Origin: Myxococcota bacterium
GTDB taxonomy: Bacteria; Myxococcota; XYA12-FULL-58-9; JALHOP01
Direction of reading: 5' to 3'
Length of the DNA: 64,000 nucleotides
Assembly: GCA_022842935.1 (NCBI GenBank)
Contig: JALHOP010000012.1
Location: 122,886 to 186,885, forward strand
The notes beneath the pieces were generated by a model. It was given only the letters and a program-made list of their open reading frames with translations. It was not told where the DNA came from and made no database searches. The position numbers and the translations under genes are program-made. Shown piece after piece: positions 27,150-35,832 of the stretch (positions within the stretch are counted from its first letter, which is position 1; every line of letters starts with the position of its first letter).

Positions 27150-29378
27150 TTATTTCGCGTACGGCCGCAGCTGCAGGATCGCAATGCCTTCGTCGTTGGC
27201 GAGCCACTCGATATCGACCGGTTGCGCGAAGGTGTAGTCCGGCGAGAAGTGCGCCTGGAGTAGACGACCGGCAAGGCCGAGCTTCTGCAGCACGATTTTT
27301 CGCTCGTCGCTCAGGTCCTCTTTGGCGTCACCAATCGACAGCGTACGGCCACCGCCCTCGACGACGTTGTAGAGGTACTGCATCGGGAGCTCGGAGCCCT
27401 CGACGATGTTTTCGACGCTCTTCGGGGAGACATTGACGTAGACGTTGCGGAAGTCGTCACGCGACATCGGGTTGGTCGTGACCAAGACGCCGCCCATTCC
27501 CGACGGCACTTTCTCTTGGACGATGACTCCCATCCAGCAATCGTCCAGCGAGATACCCACGTCGTTACGGAGGCGGACCGAGCGAGGCGAGAGCAGCGAG
27601 GCCCAAACCTCCTTGATCGACAGGAAGACGTCGTCGGCGGTGCGCGCCTTGTTGATCGACTCGTAGATGCCGGCTGCGGAGAAGCCCTGCAGGTCCTCGG
27701 CGTTCGACGACGAGCGCACCACGAACGACGACACACCCGAGAGGTGCTCGGCGATCTGGTCGTCGATGGCGTTTCGCACGCGCTCGGGCATGCGCGCCTG
27801 GCGAATCATCTGTTGCAGCGACACGCACAGCGGGTCGATTTCGCGCGCCTTGAGCTCGAGGGCCATCTTGAGCTTACCGATGGCTTGCTGAATGGGCGCC
27901 GACGACTCGAGGAACTCTTGCTGCACCGCGAATGGAATGGCGATGCCGCGGGGGACCTGGAAATTCTCACGCAGGAATTCCCAGGCGGCTCGGCCGAGCG
28001 TTGCTCCTCGCCCGTCCATCGCGAAGGTCGCCGGCACATTCAGGAAGCGGGCAAGATACGGCAGGAGGTTCGCGCGCGGCGGCCGCCGTACCCGGTAAAA
28101 GCCGAGCATGCGCTCGGACCCATTTTCGAGGACGTACTTGAGCTCGCCAAGGTTTGCGGCCTTGGTGCCGTACTTGTAGCGATCGCTCATGCGCAAGCGA
28201 TCGAGTGCGACGATCGGGATGTTTGCGGTCTCGGGGGCCTCGAGCTTGATGCTCTGCACGCTCCAGATCGGGCGTTTGGCGAGATCGGCGGGCTTCTCGG
28301 CAGGCTCGAGGACGGGCTCGTTGGCGTTTACTTCCACCTGGAAGCGAACCCAGTGCCCGTCGAGGCGATCCTTTTCGATACGGTCGAAGATACCGAGCTG
28401 TACGCAGTTCGGAATGCCCCAGCCGGAGGCCAACACGTTCGTATGCGATAGCGGAGTGGTGTGGTGGGCGTTGATGATGCCCGAGACGCGCGGGATGTCG
28501 TCTGGCACCCGGTGCATCACGAGAATGTCGTACCACTCGATGGTGTGCGCCTGTGATCGGTACTCGACCTCGCTGCGGAACGCGCGGAGCCGACCGCGCG
28601 ACTCGCCGGCATTCAAGGCGATGAAGCGCGATGTCGCGAAAAGCTCGTGCGAGAACACGCGCGGCATCTGCTCGCGCGGGATCGTGGTGACGATCGACTC
28701 TTGCAGGTGGTTTGCGGGCTTCACGAGCAGTGGCGTGCTCGGATCCGTGTTCTCTTTCACGATGTCGAACAGCGACTGCAACATCGGACCGTCCATGGTG
28801 TCGACTTCGACGGTCTCGAGCGTAAAGAAGCGGCGGTCGGTGTTCTTGTCGCGCCGCTTGTGCAGGGCGAGGATGCCCAAGAAGAAGCGGCGGTCGCGCG
28901 TCAGGTAGAACGACTCGTTGTACTGATCGATGTTGGCGTCGATCTCGCCCGGCGACAGGCCAAGCAGGCGCTCACCGATATAGTCGGCGTGGAAGGGATA
29001 CTTCGCGTTGTTGAGGAAGTGAACGGTCCGGCTCGGGCGGTCGACGACCACCTTCACGAACGGGTAGCCACCAAGGGTCCCGCACAGCTGCGCGAACGCT
29101 TGTAGCGTGAGCCGCTCGCCGACGAGCGCCGCGACGTCGCCCGGATTTTCGATGAGGGCTGTCGCCGGAGCGCCGGCAAGAGCGGGGGGCGCCTTTGGCA
29201 GAGCCGCAGGCTGCATGGGGATAGAATCGACCATCGTGCGCACTTTATCGGCGGGAGCCGCCCAGTTGTGCTCTGCTGGGCGGTCGACGACGCAGATCTG
29301 CGAAGCAAAGCGCTCGGGTAGCGCTTGCGAAAAACTGCCCAGGGAACTGGGCTCGGCGGGCTTTTCTGACTCGAACAT
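27150..29378 (-). CDS. PEP/pyruvate-dikinase-like protein, glucan-water-dikinase domain order
   Basis: A 742-residue protein. Around residue 312 HHTTPLSHTNVLASGWGIP resembles the phosphohistidine swivel domain (xTSHxAxxAR). A C-terminal PPDK-type nucleotide-binding domain begins near YKYGTKAANLGEL (401) and contains VRSSSNAEDLQGFSAAGIYE (about 554-573) and ends ILQLRPYAK. Swivel before nucleotide-binding domain is the order found in alpha-glucan water dikinases. The first 300 residues are unassigned. The start at 29378 gives a normal opening. It probably transfers a phosphate from ATP via His, but the acceptor is unknown. Confidence 0.75.
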   Translation of the reverse strand: MFESEKPAEPSSLGSFSQALPERFASQICVVDRPAEHNWAAPADKVRTMVDSIPMQPAALPKAPPALAGAPATALIENPGDVAALVGERLTLQAFAQLCGTLGGYPFVKVVVDRPSRTVHFLNNAKYPFHADYIGERLLGLSPGEIDANIDQYNESFYLTRDRRFFLGILALHKRRDKNTDRRFFTLETVEVDTMDGPMLQSLFDIVKENTDPSTPLLVKPANHLQESIVTTIPREQMPRVFSHELFATSRFIALNAGESRGRLRAFRSEVEYRSQAHTIEWYDILVMHRVPDDIPRVSGIINAHHTTPLSHTNVLASGWGIPNCVQLGIFDRIEKDRLDGHWVRFQVEVNANEPVLEPAEKPADLAKRPIWSVQSIKLEAPETANIPIVALDRLRMSDRYKYGTKAANLGELKYVLENGSERMLGFYRVRRPPRANLLPYLARFLNVPATFAMDGRGATLGRAAWEFLRENFQVPRGIAIPFAVQQEFLESSAPIQQAIGKLKMALELKAREIDPLCVSLQQMIRQARMPERVRNAIDDQIAEHLSGVSSFVVRSSSNAEDLQGFSAAGIYESINKARTADDVFLSIKEVWASLLSPRSVRLRNDVGISLDDCWMGVIVQEKVPSGMGGVLVTTNPMSRDDFRNVYVNVSPKSVENIVEGSELPMQYLYNVVEGGGRTLSIGDAKEDLSDERKIVLQKLGLAGRLLQAHFSPDYTFAQPVDIEWLANDEGIAILQLRPYAK

Positions 29379-29674
29379 GGCGGCTGGCTTGTAGCGTCCG
29401 CGGCCTGGTGGAAGCCGCGAGCGGGGCGGCGATGTAACCCAGCCCTTAGGGCTTGTCACGAAGAGAGTAGGGTTGGGGAGGCCTGTGTGGGTCATGTAGG
29501 CGGCGACTAGATTCCGTAGATCTTCGAGGTACTTGAAGAAACCTTTGCCGGCCGGATGCCGAAACTATTTTCGCCCAGCGGGATGACGAAGAGTCACCCC
29601 CCGTGGGGCACCGTGCTCGCCGGTCGTGTCGATACCCCCCTCGGGAACGCGACGGAGACAAACGAGAAGAGGTC
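29379..29674. other. Non-coding gap between divergent genes
   Basis: 296 bases between the dikinase-like gene (minus) and a small gene (plus). I see no convincing ORF, tRNA or dyad. A purine-rich stretch AGAAGAGG directly before 29675 is the ribosome-binding site of the following gene. Confidence 0.4.
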
Positions 29675-29902
29675 ATGGGACGCCGAGTCGAGCCGATTGC
29701 CAGCATCGTGAGCTTCGGGGCGCCAATGCGCGCGGTTCACGACACAAGCGGCTTTGCGAGTCCCGCCCCGGCAGGCTCCGTCCTCTCGCGGATTCAGGCT
29801 CTTGGCTTCACGCGTGGCCGAAATCTCAGCGTCCACGAGATCCGCGAGCGGCTCGACGCCATGATCGCGGAACGACGCACGAATCGCGGCAGCCGCGGCT
29901 AG
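29675..29902 (+). CDS. Small unknown protein
   Basis: A 75-residue basic protein (MGRRVEPIASIVSFGAP) with a helical C-terminal part, LSVHEIRERLDAMIAERR. The ATG at 29675 is chosen because GAGAAGAGG lies 3-4 bases upstream. I recognise no family. It is convergent to the HIT gene. Confidence 0.45.
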   Translation: MGRRVEPIASIVSFGAPMRAVHDTSGFASPAPAGSVLSRIQALGFTRGRNLSVHEIRERLDAMIAERRTNRGSRG

Positions 29903-29937
29903 GTGACGTGCAAGGCCTTTCTCCCAGCCCGGCGCGG

Positions 29938-30369
29938 TCAGCCGCTCGCGGCGTGCGGAGCAACAGTAGCCGCGCGCAGCGCTTCGGCGAGCTTCTTCGC
30001 GTCGTCGTGATCGATGGGCTTGGTTGGCCAGGTGATGCCGAGTCCGTCGGCGCTACTGGTCTTCGGGATGATGTGGAAGTGCACGTGCATCACCACCTGA
30101 TGCGCGATGCTGCCGTTGTTCTGGAGGATGTTGTAGCCGGCGCAGCCTGTGACGTTTTTCACGGCGCGGCAGATGCGCGGCAAGACGCGACCTATAGCGG
30201 CCGCGGCCTCGTCGGAGAGCTCATCGAGGGTGACCGCCGGCTCCTTCGGGATGACCAGGGTATGACCCCGCGATAGCGGGCCGACGTCGAGGAACGCGAG
30301 CACGTGCTCGTCTTCATAGACCTTGTGCGACGGGATGCTACCCGCGATGATTTTTGCGAAGACCGTCAT
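29938..30369 (-). CDS. HIT-family hydrolase
   Basis: A 143-residue cytosolic nucleotide hydrolase/transferase of the histidine triad family. The triad is HVHFHIIP near residue 95, in the expected order after FLDVGPLSRGHTLVIPK and YNILQNNGSIAHQ. Such enzymes cleave AMP-lysine, AMP-NH2 or dinucleoside polyphosphates. Length and domain layout match the family, so I am confident of the fold but not of the substrate. The gap to the next gene (30370-30407) is empty. Confidence 0.93.
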   Translation of the reverse strand: MTVFAKIIAGSIPSHKVYEDEHVLAFLDVGPLSRGHTLVIPKEPAVTLDELSDEAAAAIGRVLPRICRAVKNVTGCAGYNILQNNGSIAHQVVMHVHFHIIPKTSSADGLGITWPTKPIDHDDAKKLAEALRAATVAPHAASG

Positions 30370-30407
30370 CTGGCGCGCATACCATCACAGCTAGGCCAGC
30401 GTAAGCG

Positions 30408-31364
30408 TCAGACCTGCCTGCCGGTGAAGGCTCGCAGGTAGTGGCGGAGGTCGGCGATGCTCTTCAAGGCGGTCGTCTCTGCGGCGCAGCCCACCCAGAT
30501 CGCCTCGCGGTATTGGGCGCGTCCGACGAATAGTGTTCCGCGACTCACCAAGGTCGCAAGCGCCGCGGCCGCGGTCAGCGGGGCGTGTTCTGAACGGGGG
30601 TGACCATGGGCGGGGACCACATCGGCGAAGAAGCGCGTGTAGCCCTGTTTGCTGCCGAAGTGGTCCGCGGTGATGTCCTCGATGGCTTTGCGGATGGCGC
30701 CGAGCTCCTCCTGGGTTAAGGCATCGAGCTCGGCGGCGATCGCGCTGCCGACCGCCGACCTCTTGGTTTCGAGACCCGCGCGCAGCGCCTCGAGGGCGTT
30801 GCGCTCCTCTGCCAACGCGCCGCGCTCAGCCGCGATCTCCTGACGTTCCACCGCAACCAGCTGGGCCGCCTTCGTGGCGATGCGATCGTCGAGCTCTGCG
30901 CGTGCCCGCGACAGCTCCGCGCTTTCGCTCGCGAGCCGCGCTCTGTCACCCGCCATCGCCGCGCCCTGTGCGGTCAAATGCTGCTGGGCGGCGCTCAACG
31001 CCGCGCGTTCCGTCGCGAGCGCTTGGAGAAGCTGCGCCTGCGTTTTGCCGCCGCCGCCCATGAGCTTGGTTGTGAGGATGGCGACAGAGGCTGCCACCGC
31101 GGTCGCCAAGGCGACGAGCGTGGTCGGGGCGCTGCTCAGGGTTGCGATGGTCCCCGCGCCGGTCAACGTGGCCAGGGTGATGAGGCCGTGCGCCAAGGTC
31201 TCGCGGTTGATGGCACGCGGCGCAGGCGGGAGGACGGTCGGCGCCAGCGGTACGATTGCGTTCGCGGGGTGTTCAGCAACCGGCACGACCGCAAGGTCGT
31301 TCAAAACATGCGGGCGTGGCGATCTCTCGACCGTATTCAAAAAGGACTCCCGATTTCGGTCCAC
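30408..31364 (-). CDS. Unknown membrane protein with long coiled coil
   Basis: A 318-residue protein. A hydrophobic hairpin (about residues 58-100, LITLATLTGAGTIATLSS and LVALATAVAASVAILTT) is followed by an Ala/Glu/Arg-rich coiled coil (about 110-215). The C-terminal part ending in LRHYLRAFTGRQV is unassigned but has normal mixed composition. GTG at 31364 is the likely start; no clear ribosome-binding site is seen. It diverges from a small gene across 77 bases. Function unknown. Confidence 0.6.
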   Translation of the reverse strand: MDRNRESFLNTVERSPRPHVLNDLAVVPVAEHPANAIVPLAPTVLPPAPRAINRETLAHGLITLATLTGAGTIATLSSAPTTLVALATAVAASVAILTTKLMGGGGKTQAQLLQALATERAALSAAQQHLTAQGAAMAGDRARLASESAELSRARAELDDRIATKAAQLVAVERQEIAAERGALAEERNALEALRAGLETKRSAVGSAIAAELDALTQEELGAIRKAIEDITADHFGSKQGYTRFFADVVPAHGHPRSEHAPLTAAAALATLVSRGTLFVGRAQYREAIWVGCAAETTALKSIADLRHYLRAFTGRQV

Positions 31365-31441
31365 GGCGACGTCAGGTTTATCGGCGTAGCGAGTAGCCCG
31401 ATGCGGTCGAGTCGTCAGACCGTTGGTGCATACGTGTCACC

Positions 31442-31759
31442 ATGCTCTCGACACGTGTCATCGATGGCCTCACCGTCCACCGCGTGGGCGGCCCGTTCAT
31501 GCGCGATATCCAGCTCCAGGGCGGCAGTCAGGCCGAGCGTGATCAGGTCATGCGCGATCTCGAGGCTATCCTCGCTGGCGAGCCCCACACCCGGACCTTT
31601 CGTCTGGCTTTGGCCAGAGCCGAGATGATGACCCGCCGCGGTGGCATCTCCATTGGCCTGTCGCGCGAGGCCGAGGCGGTTCTGCGCGGCAAGCTCGAGG
31701 CTGCCACGTCCGCGAGCCTGGCCGAAGTGCGATCTATGGCTCAGAAGACGTGGACATAG
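31442..31759 (+). CDS. Small unknown protein
   Basis: A 105-residue soluble protein of unknown family: MLSTRVIDGLTVHRVGGPFM, then helical segments such as ERDQVMRDLEAILAGE. The composition is normal, and it fills the space between the divergent coiled-coil gene and the nuoL promoter. No domain recognised. Confidence 0.5.
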   Translation: MLSTRVIDGLTVHRVGGPFMRDIQLQGGSQAERDQVMRDLEAILAGEPHTRTFRLALARAEMMTRRGGISIGLSREAEAVLRGKLEAATSASLAEVRSMAQKTWT

Positions 31760-31835
31760 TGGGCATCGCCGGGTCCGCTTTGCTCTTTGCCCAGCCGTCT
31801 CCAACCATCGTGGTCGTGAAAGCCCGAAACCGTCC

Positions 31836-31863
31836 TTGACTCGCTAGGTTTCAAGGACATAAA
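31836..31863 (+). promoter_or_regulatory. Sigma70-like promoter ahead of nuoLMN
   Basis: TTGACT (31836-31841) and CATAAA (31858-31863) are separated by 16 bases. The transcript would start about at the GTG of nuoL (31871), giving a nearly leaderless message, so either the promoter call or the nuoL start may need moving. Confidence 0.4.
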
Positions 31864-31870
31864 TCGCCGC

Positions 31871-33898
31871 GTGCTTACGCCAAAAGACCTCGAATCGCTG
31901 ATCGCGCTGATCCCGATCTTGCCGCTCGTGGGCGCCATCATCAACGGTATGTGGGGCCACCGCCTGCCACAGCGTTTGGTGACCATCGTGGCCTGCGGCT
32001 CGGTGCTCGCATCCTTCGTACTGTCCGCCATCGTGGTCGGGCATCTTGCGCAGAGCGCCGAAGGGACGCGCTACGTCTCGACGCTCTACACGTGGATGGC
32101 GAGCGGCAACCTCAACGTCGACATCAGCTTCGTCGTCGACCGCCTATCCGCCGTGATGATCCTCGTCATCACCGGCATCGGCTTTCTGATTCACGTCTAC
32201 TCGACCGGCTACATGTCGCACGAGCCGGCCTATGCTCGGTACTTCGCGTATCTCAACCTCTTCTGCTTCGCGATGTTGTGCCTCGTGCTCGGCAGCTCGC
32301 TCCCGCTCCTGTTCTTGGGCTGGGAAGGCGTTGGTCTCTGCAGCTACCTGCTCATCGGCTTCTGGTACACCGACATCGAGAAGGCTCAGGCCGGCAAGAA
32401 AGCCTTCGTGGTCAACCGCATCGGTGACTTCGGTGTGCTCATCGCCATGGCTCTTCTATTGCGGACGACTGGCTCGCTCGACTTCGAGACGCTGCGCACT
32501 GCCGCGGCCGGCGGTTTGATCACAACCACGGTTGCGACCGCAGCGGCCTTGCTGCTCTTTCTTGGCGCCACCGGCAAAAGCGCGCAGCTACCCCTCTATG
32601 TCTGGCTTCCCGACGCCATGGCCGGCCCAACTCCCGTCTCGGCCCTCATCCACGCCGCGACCATGGTCACGGCTGGCGTTTACTTGGTTGCCCGCACCGG
32701 TTTCATTTATTCGCTGGCTCCGATCGCGATGCTCACCGTCGCCGTGGTTGGAGCCGCCACCGCGCTGTTTGCTGCCACCATTGGCACCGCGCAATACGAC
32801 ATCAAGAAGGTCCTTGCGTACTCGACCGTTTCGCAGCTCGGCTTCATGTTCATCGCGGCGGGCGTTGGCGCGTACGCGATAGCGCTCTTTCACGTCATCA
32901 CGCACGCATTCTTCAAGGCTTGCTTGTTCTTGGGTTCGGGCTCGGTCATTCACGGCATGAGCGGCGAGCAGGACATGCGCCAAATGGGCGGCCTCGCCAG
33001 GAAGATGCCCATCACGTTCGCGACCTTCTTCATCGCGACGCTCGCCATCACCGGTTTTCCGCTGCTGTCTGGCTTCGCTTCGAAGGACCTCATTCTCTGG
33101 AACGCCTTCATCTCGAGCGAAGGCCACTACGCATCGACCTTCCACGGCGTCGGCTTCTGGCTCTGGCTCATGGGCGCGATCGCCGCAGGATTCACGGCGT
33201 TTTACATGTGGCGCCTGGTGTTCATGACCTTCTTCTCGGGGCCCATTCGCGCTTCGCACGAGGTCGCACATCACGTTCACGAGTCGCCCAAGAGCATGAC
33301 CTTCCCGCTGATTGTGCTGGCGACCCTGTCGGTCATTGGCGGCGCGTTGTGCTGGCCGGCGGTGCTGGGCGGTCACGAGTGGCTCGCCGAGTCCTGGCTC
33401 TTGCCGATCACCGGGCACCTGCCGACACCCGAGGGGCACCACGAGAAGCTCGAATGGACGCTCATGGCGTGCTCGACCGGTATCGCGTTCCTCGGGTTCG
33501 CTATAGCGTTCGCGCTCTACGCGCGGCGCATCCACCCGATGCTCAATCGCCTGGTTTCGGAGGCCCCGTTCCGCGACCTGTTCGTGCTCGTCAACAACAA
33601 GTGGCATATCGATGAGCTGTACGACACGCTCGTCGTGAAGCCCTTGGGTTGGGTCTCGCGCATCGTCTTCTACGAGGGGATGGATCGCCGGGTCATCGAC
33701 GGTCTCGTCAACCTGGTAGGCTGGTTCGGGCGCTCGATTGGTTTCGTCGGCCAGCTCTTCCAGAGTGGCAACGTCCAGCGCTACCTCGCGATCTTCGCGC
33801 TTGCCCTCGCGCTCTTGCTGTACGGCTGGCTCTCGCCGAGCGCGCCGCAAGCCGAGCAGCCGGCTGCAGAAACGCCAACCTCGATCCAGGCGCGGTGA
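31871..33898 (+). CDS. nuoL: NADH-quinone oxidoreductase subunit L
   Basis: A 675-residue inner-membrane proton-pumping subunit of complex I. The start LIALIPILPLVGAIINGMWG, the conserved FLGWEGVGLCSYLLIGFWY and the core LPDAMAGPTPVSALIHAATMV are diagnostic, including the Lys-bearing helices of the antiporter-like fold. Length is normal with the C-terminal lateral helix region (NNKWHIDELYDT). GTG at 31871 is used. nuoM starts 5 bases after its stop, so the two are translationally close. No nuoA-K genes are in this window. Confidence 0.96.
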   Translation: MLTPKDLESLIALIPILPLVGAIINGMWGHRLPQRLVTIVACGSVLASFVLSAIVVGHLAQSAEGTRYVSTLYTWMASGNLNVDISFVVDRLSAVMILVITGIGFLIHVYSTGYMSHEPAYARYFAYLNLFCFAMLCLVLGSSLPLLFLGWEGVGLCSYLLIGFWYTDIEKAQAGKKAFVVNRIGDFGVLIAMALLLRTTGSLDFETLRTAAAGGLITTTVATAAALLLFLGATGKSAQLPLYVWLPDAMAGPTPVSALIHAATMVTAGVYLVARTGFIYSLAPIAMLTVAVVGAATALFAATIGTAQYDIKKVLAYSTVSQLGFMFIAAGVGAYAIALFHVITHAFFKACLFLGSGSVIHGMSGEQDMRQMGGLARKMPITFATFFIATLAITGFPLLSGFASKDLILWNAFISSEGHYASTFHGVGFWLWLMGAIAAGFTAFYMWRLVFMTFFSGPIRASHEVAHHVHESPKSMTFPLIVLATLSVIGGALCWPAVLGGHEWLAESWLLPITGHLPTPEGHHEKLEWTLMACSTGIAFLGFAIAFALYARRIHPMLNRLVSEAPFRDLFVLVNNKWHIDELYDTLVVKPLGWVSRIVFYEGMDRRVIDGLVNLVGWFGRSIGFVGQLFQSGNVQRYLAIFALALALLLYGWLSPSAPQAEQPAAETPTSIQAR

Positions 33899-33903
33899 CC
33901 ACG

Positions 33904-35829
33904 ATGGGCTTTCTCGAAACACACCTTCTGACCGCCATCGTCTTCTTGCCGCTCCTCGGCGCCTTCATTTGTCTTGCGTTCCCGCGCAGCGAAGACAGCG
34001 GCGTGCGCGGCTTCGCGTTGATGGTGACGCTCATCGACCTCGGCCTCGCCATCTGGTTGTGGTCACGCTTCTCCCCGAACGTTGCGGGCATGCAGCTCGG
34101 CGAGCGGGTCGACTGGATCCCGTCGCTCGGCATTTCCTACGCGATGGGCATCGACGGCGTGGCGATGATCCTGGTCCTGCTCACGGCGTTCCTTGCGCCC
34201 ATCGTCGTGCTGTCGACTTACTCGAGCGTCGAAGAGCGCGCGCGCGAATTCATGGTCTGCTTGTTGTTCTTGCAGACCGGCATGCTCGGGGCCTTCGTCG
34301 CTACCGACCTTTTCCTCTTCTATACGTTCTACGAGATCATGCTGGTGCCGATGTACTTCCTCATCGGCATCTGGGGAGGACGTCGACGCATCTACGCGGC
34401 GCTCAAGTTCTTCCTGTACACCATGGGTGGATCGCTGCTGATGCTGGTCGCGATCATCTACACGGTGTGGGCCGTGAAAGATCAGGGCGGGCTCACCTTC
34501 GACTGGGCCGTCGTCACGCAGCGCCTGGCGAACGCCAATCTCGGGAGCACCGAAATCTGGCTCTTCCTCGCCTTCGCGGTCGCCTTCGCCATCAAGGTGC
34601 CGATGTTCCCGTTCCACACCTGGTTGCCCGACGCCCACGTCGAGGCGCCGACGGGGGCTTCGGTGATCCTGGCTGGCGTCCTGCTGAAGATCGGCACCTT
34701 CGGCTTCGTGCGCTACGCGCTCTGGATGTTCCCGAAGGCCGCTGTCGCCTTCTTGCCGACCATCGGTGTGCTCGCCGTGATCGGCATCATCTACGGCGCC
34801 CTCGTCGCCATGGTGCAGAGCGATCTGAAGCGCCTCGTCGCGTATTCGTCGGTTTCGCACTTGGGCTTCGTCATGCTCGGCCTCGTGTCGATGTCGGTCA
34901 CGGGCGTTGCGGGTAGCGTCCTGCAGATGGTGAACCACGGCATCTCGTCGGGTGCGCTGTTTCTCTTGGTGGGTGTCATCTACGAGCGCCGTCACACGCG
35001 CGCGCTCGACGACTTTGGCGGGCTCGCCAAGGTGATGCCGCGCTACGCATTCTTGTTCGTGCTCCTCGCTCTCTCGTCGGCGGGGCTTCCGGGCCTCAAC
35101 GGCTTCGTCGGCGAGTTCATGATCGTCATGGGAAGCTTCGGTGCGATGGGCCCGACCATGGATGTGAGCAACGGCGAGCTCGCGCGTATCGGTATCTCGG
35201 TCGCCGGTGCGGTTGGTCTTGCCGCTGTCGTGCTGATGGTCATGAAGGTCGCGGGTCTGCGGTCCGGGATGAGCCTCTGGCAACGCGTTGGTGCCGTCGT
35301 CATGGTCGTGCTCGCCGCGCTTCTCGTCGTCGCGCCGCCGATCGGTGGTTTTGGCGGTGGCCTTCTGGTGCGGCCGCTCGTTGGTCTAACGTCGGACAAC
35401 GGCGACTTCCGTGAGATCTTCGCACTCCTGACCGTTTTCGCGGGCACCGGCGTCATCTTCGCGGCCGTCTATTTGCTCATCGCCGTGCAGCGCGTCTTCT
35501 TCGGCCCCATCCGTCACGCTGAAAACGAAGGCCTTCAGGACCTCTCGTTCCGTGAGCAAACGGTGCTTTGGCCTTTGGCGATCGTGGCCATCCTGATGGG
35601 TCTGTTTCCGCAGCCTTTCATCGATATGGTCAACCCCACGGTCGACGCTTACGCTCGCCAGTTCCGAGCACGCGCGAATCTCCCAGCGATCGCCATGTCG
35701 GACACTGCTGTTCAGCAGCCGCTCACGCCGGCGCAACGCGACGAGCTCAACCAGCGGCGCCGTCTACCCGCTCCGCGCGCGCACGGAAACGATCCGAACC
35801 TCCGTGTGCGCAAGGGATCGCAGGAGTAA
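33904..35829 (+). CDS. nuoM: NADH-quinone oxidoreductase subunit M
   Basis: A 641-residue inner-membrane antiporter-like subunit of complex I. Diagnostic segments include FYEIMLVPMYFLIGIWGG, FPFHTWLPDAHVEAPTGASV and KRLVAYSSVSHLGFVMLG. The ATG at 33904 gives the standard start (MGFLETHLLTAIVFLPLLGA); an upstream extension would run through nuoL. The C-terminal 100 residues extend beyond the core with a soluble Pro/Arg-rich tail (RRRLPAPRAHGND). It ends 3 bases before nuoN. Confidence 0.96.
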   Translation: MGFLETHLLTAIVFLPLLGAFICLAFPRSEDSGVRGFALMVTLIDLGLAIWLWSRFSPNVAGMQLGERVDWIPSLGISYAMGIDGVAMILVLLTAFLAPIVVLSTYSSVEERAREFMVCLLFLQTGMLGAFVATDLFLFYTFYEIMLVPMYFLIGIWGGRRRIYAALKFFLYTMGGSLLMLVAIIYTVWAVKDQGGLTFDWAVVTQRLANANLGSTEIWLFLAFAVAFAIKVPMFPFHTWLPDAHVEAPTGASVILAGVLLKIGTFGFVRYALWMFPKAAVAFLPTIGVLAVIGIIYGALVAMVQSDLKRLVAYSSVSHLGFVMLGLVSMSVTGVAGSVLQMVNHGISSGALFLLVGVIYERRHTRALDDFGGLAKVMPRYAFLFVLLALSSAGLPGLNGFVGEFMIVMGSFGAMGPTMDVSNGELARIGISVAGAVGLAAVVLMVMKVAGLRSGMSLWQRVGAVVMVVLAALLVVAPPIGGFGGGLLVRPLVGLTSDNGDFREIFALLTVFAGTGVIFAAVYLLIAVQRVFFGPIRHAENEGLQDLSFREQTVLWPLAIVAILMGLFPQPFIDMVNPTVDAYARQFRARANLPAIAMSDTAVQQPLTPAQRDELNQRRRLPAPRAHGNDPNLRVRKGSQE

Positions 35830-35832
35830 GCC

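Noticed and set aside
32588..33922. Long minus-strand open frame (444 codons) across nuoL
   Set aside because: It is antisense to a clear nuoL gene, rich in Arg/Glu/His as expected of a shadow frame in GC-rich DNA.
34063..35283. Long minus-strand open frame (406 codons) across nuoM
   Set aside because: Antisense to nuoM with His/Asp/Arg-rich low-complexity translation and no domain.
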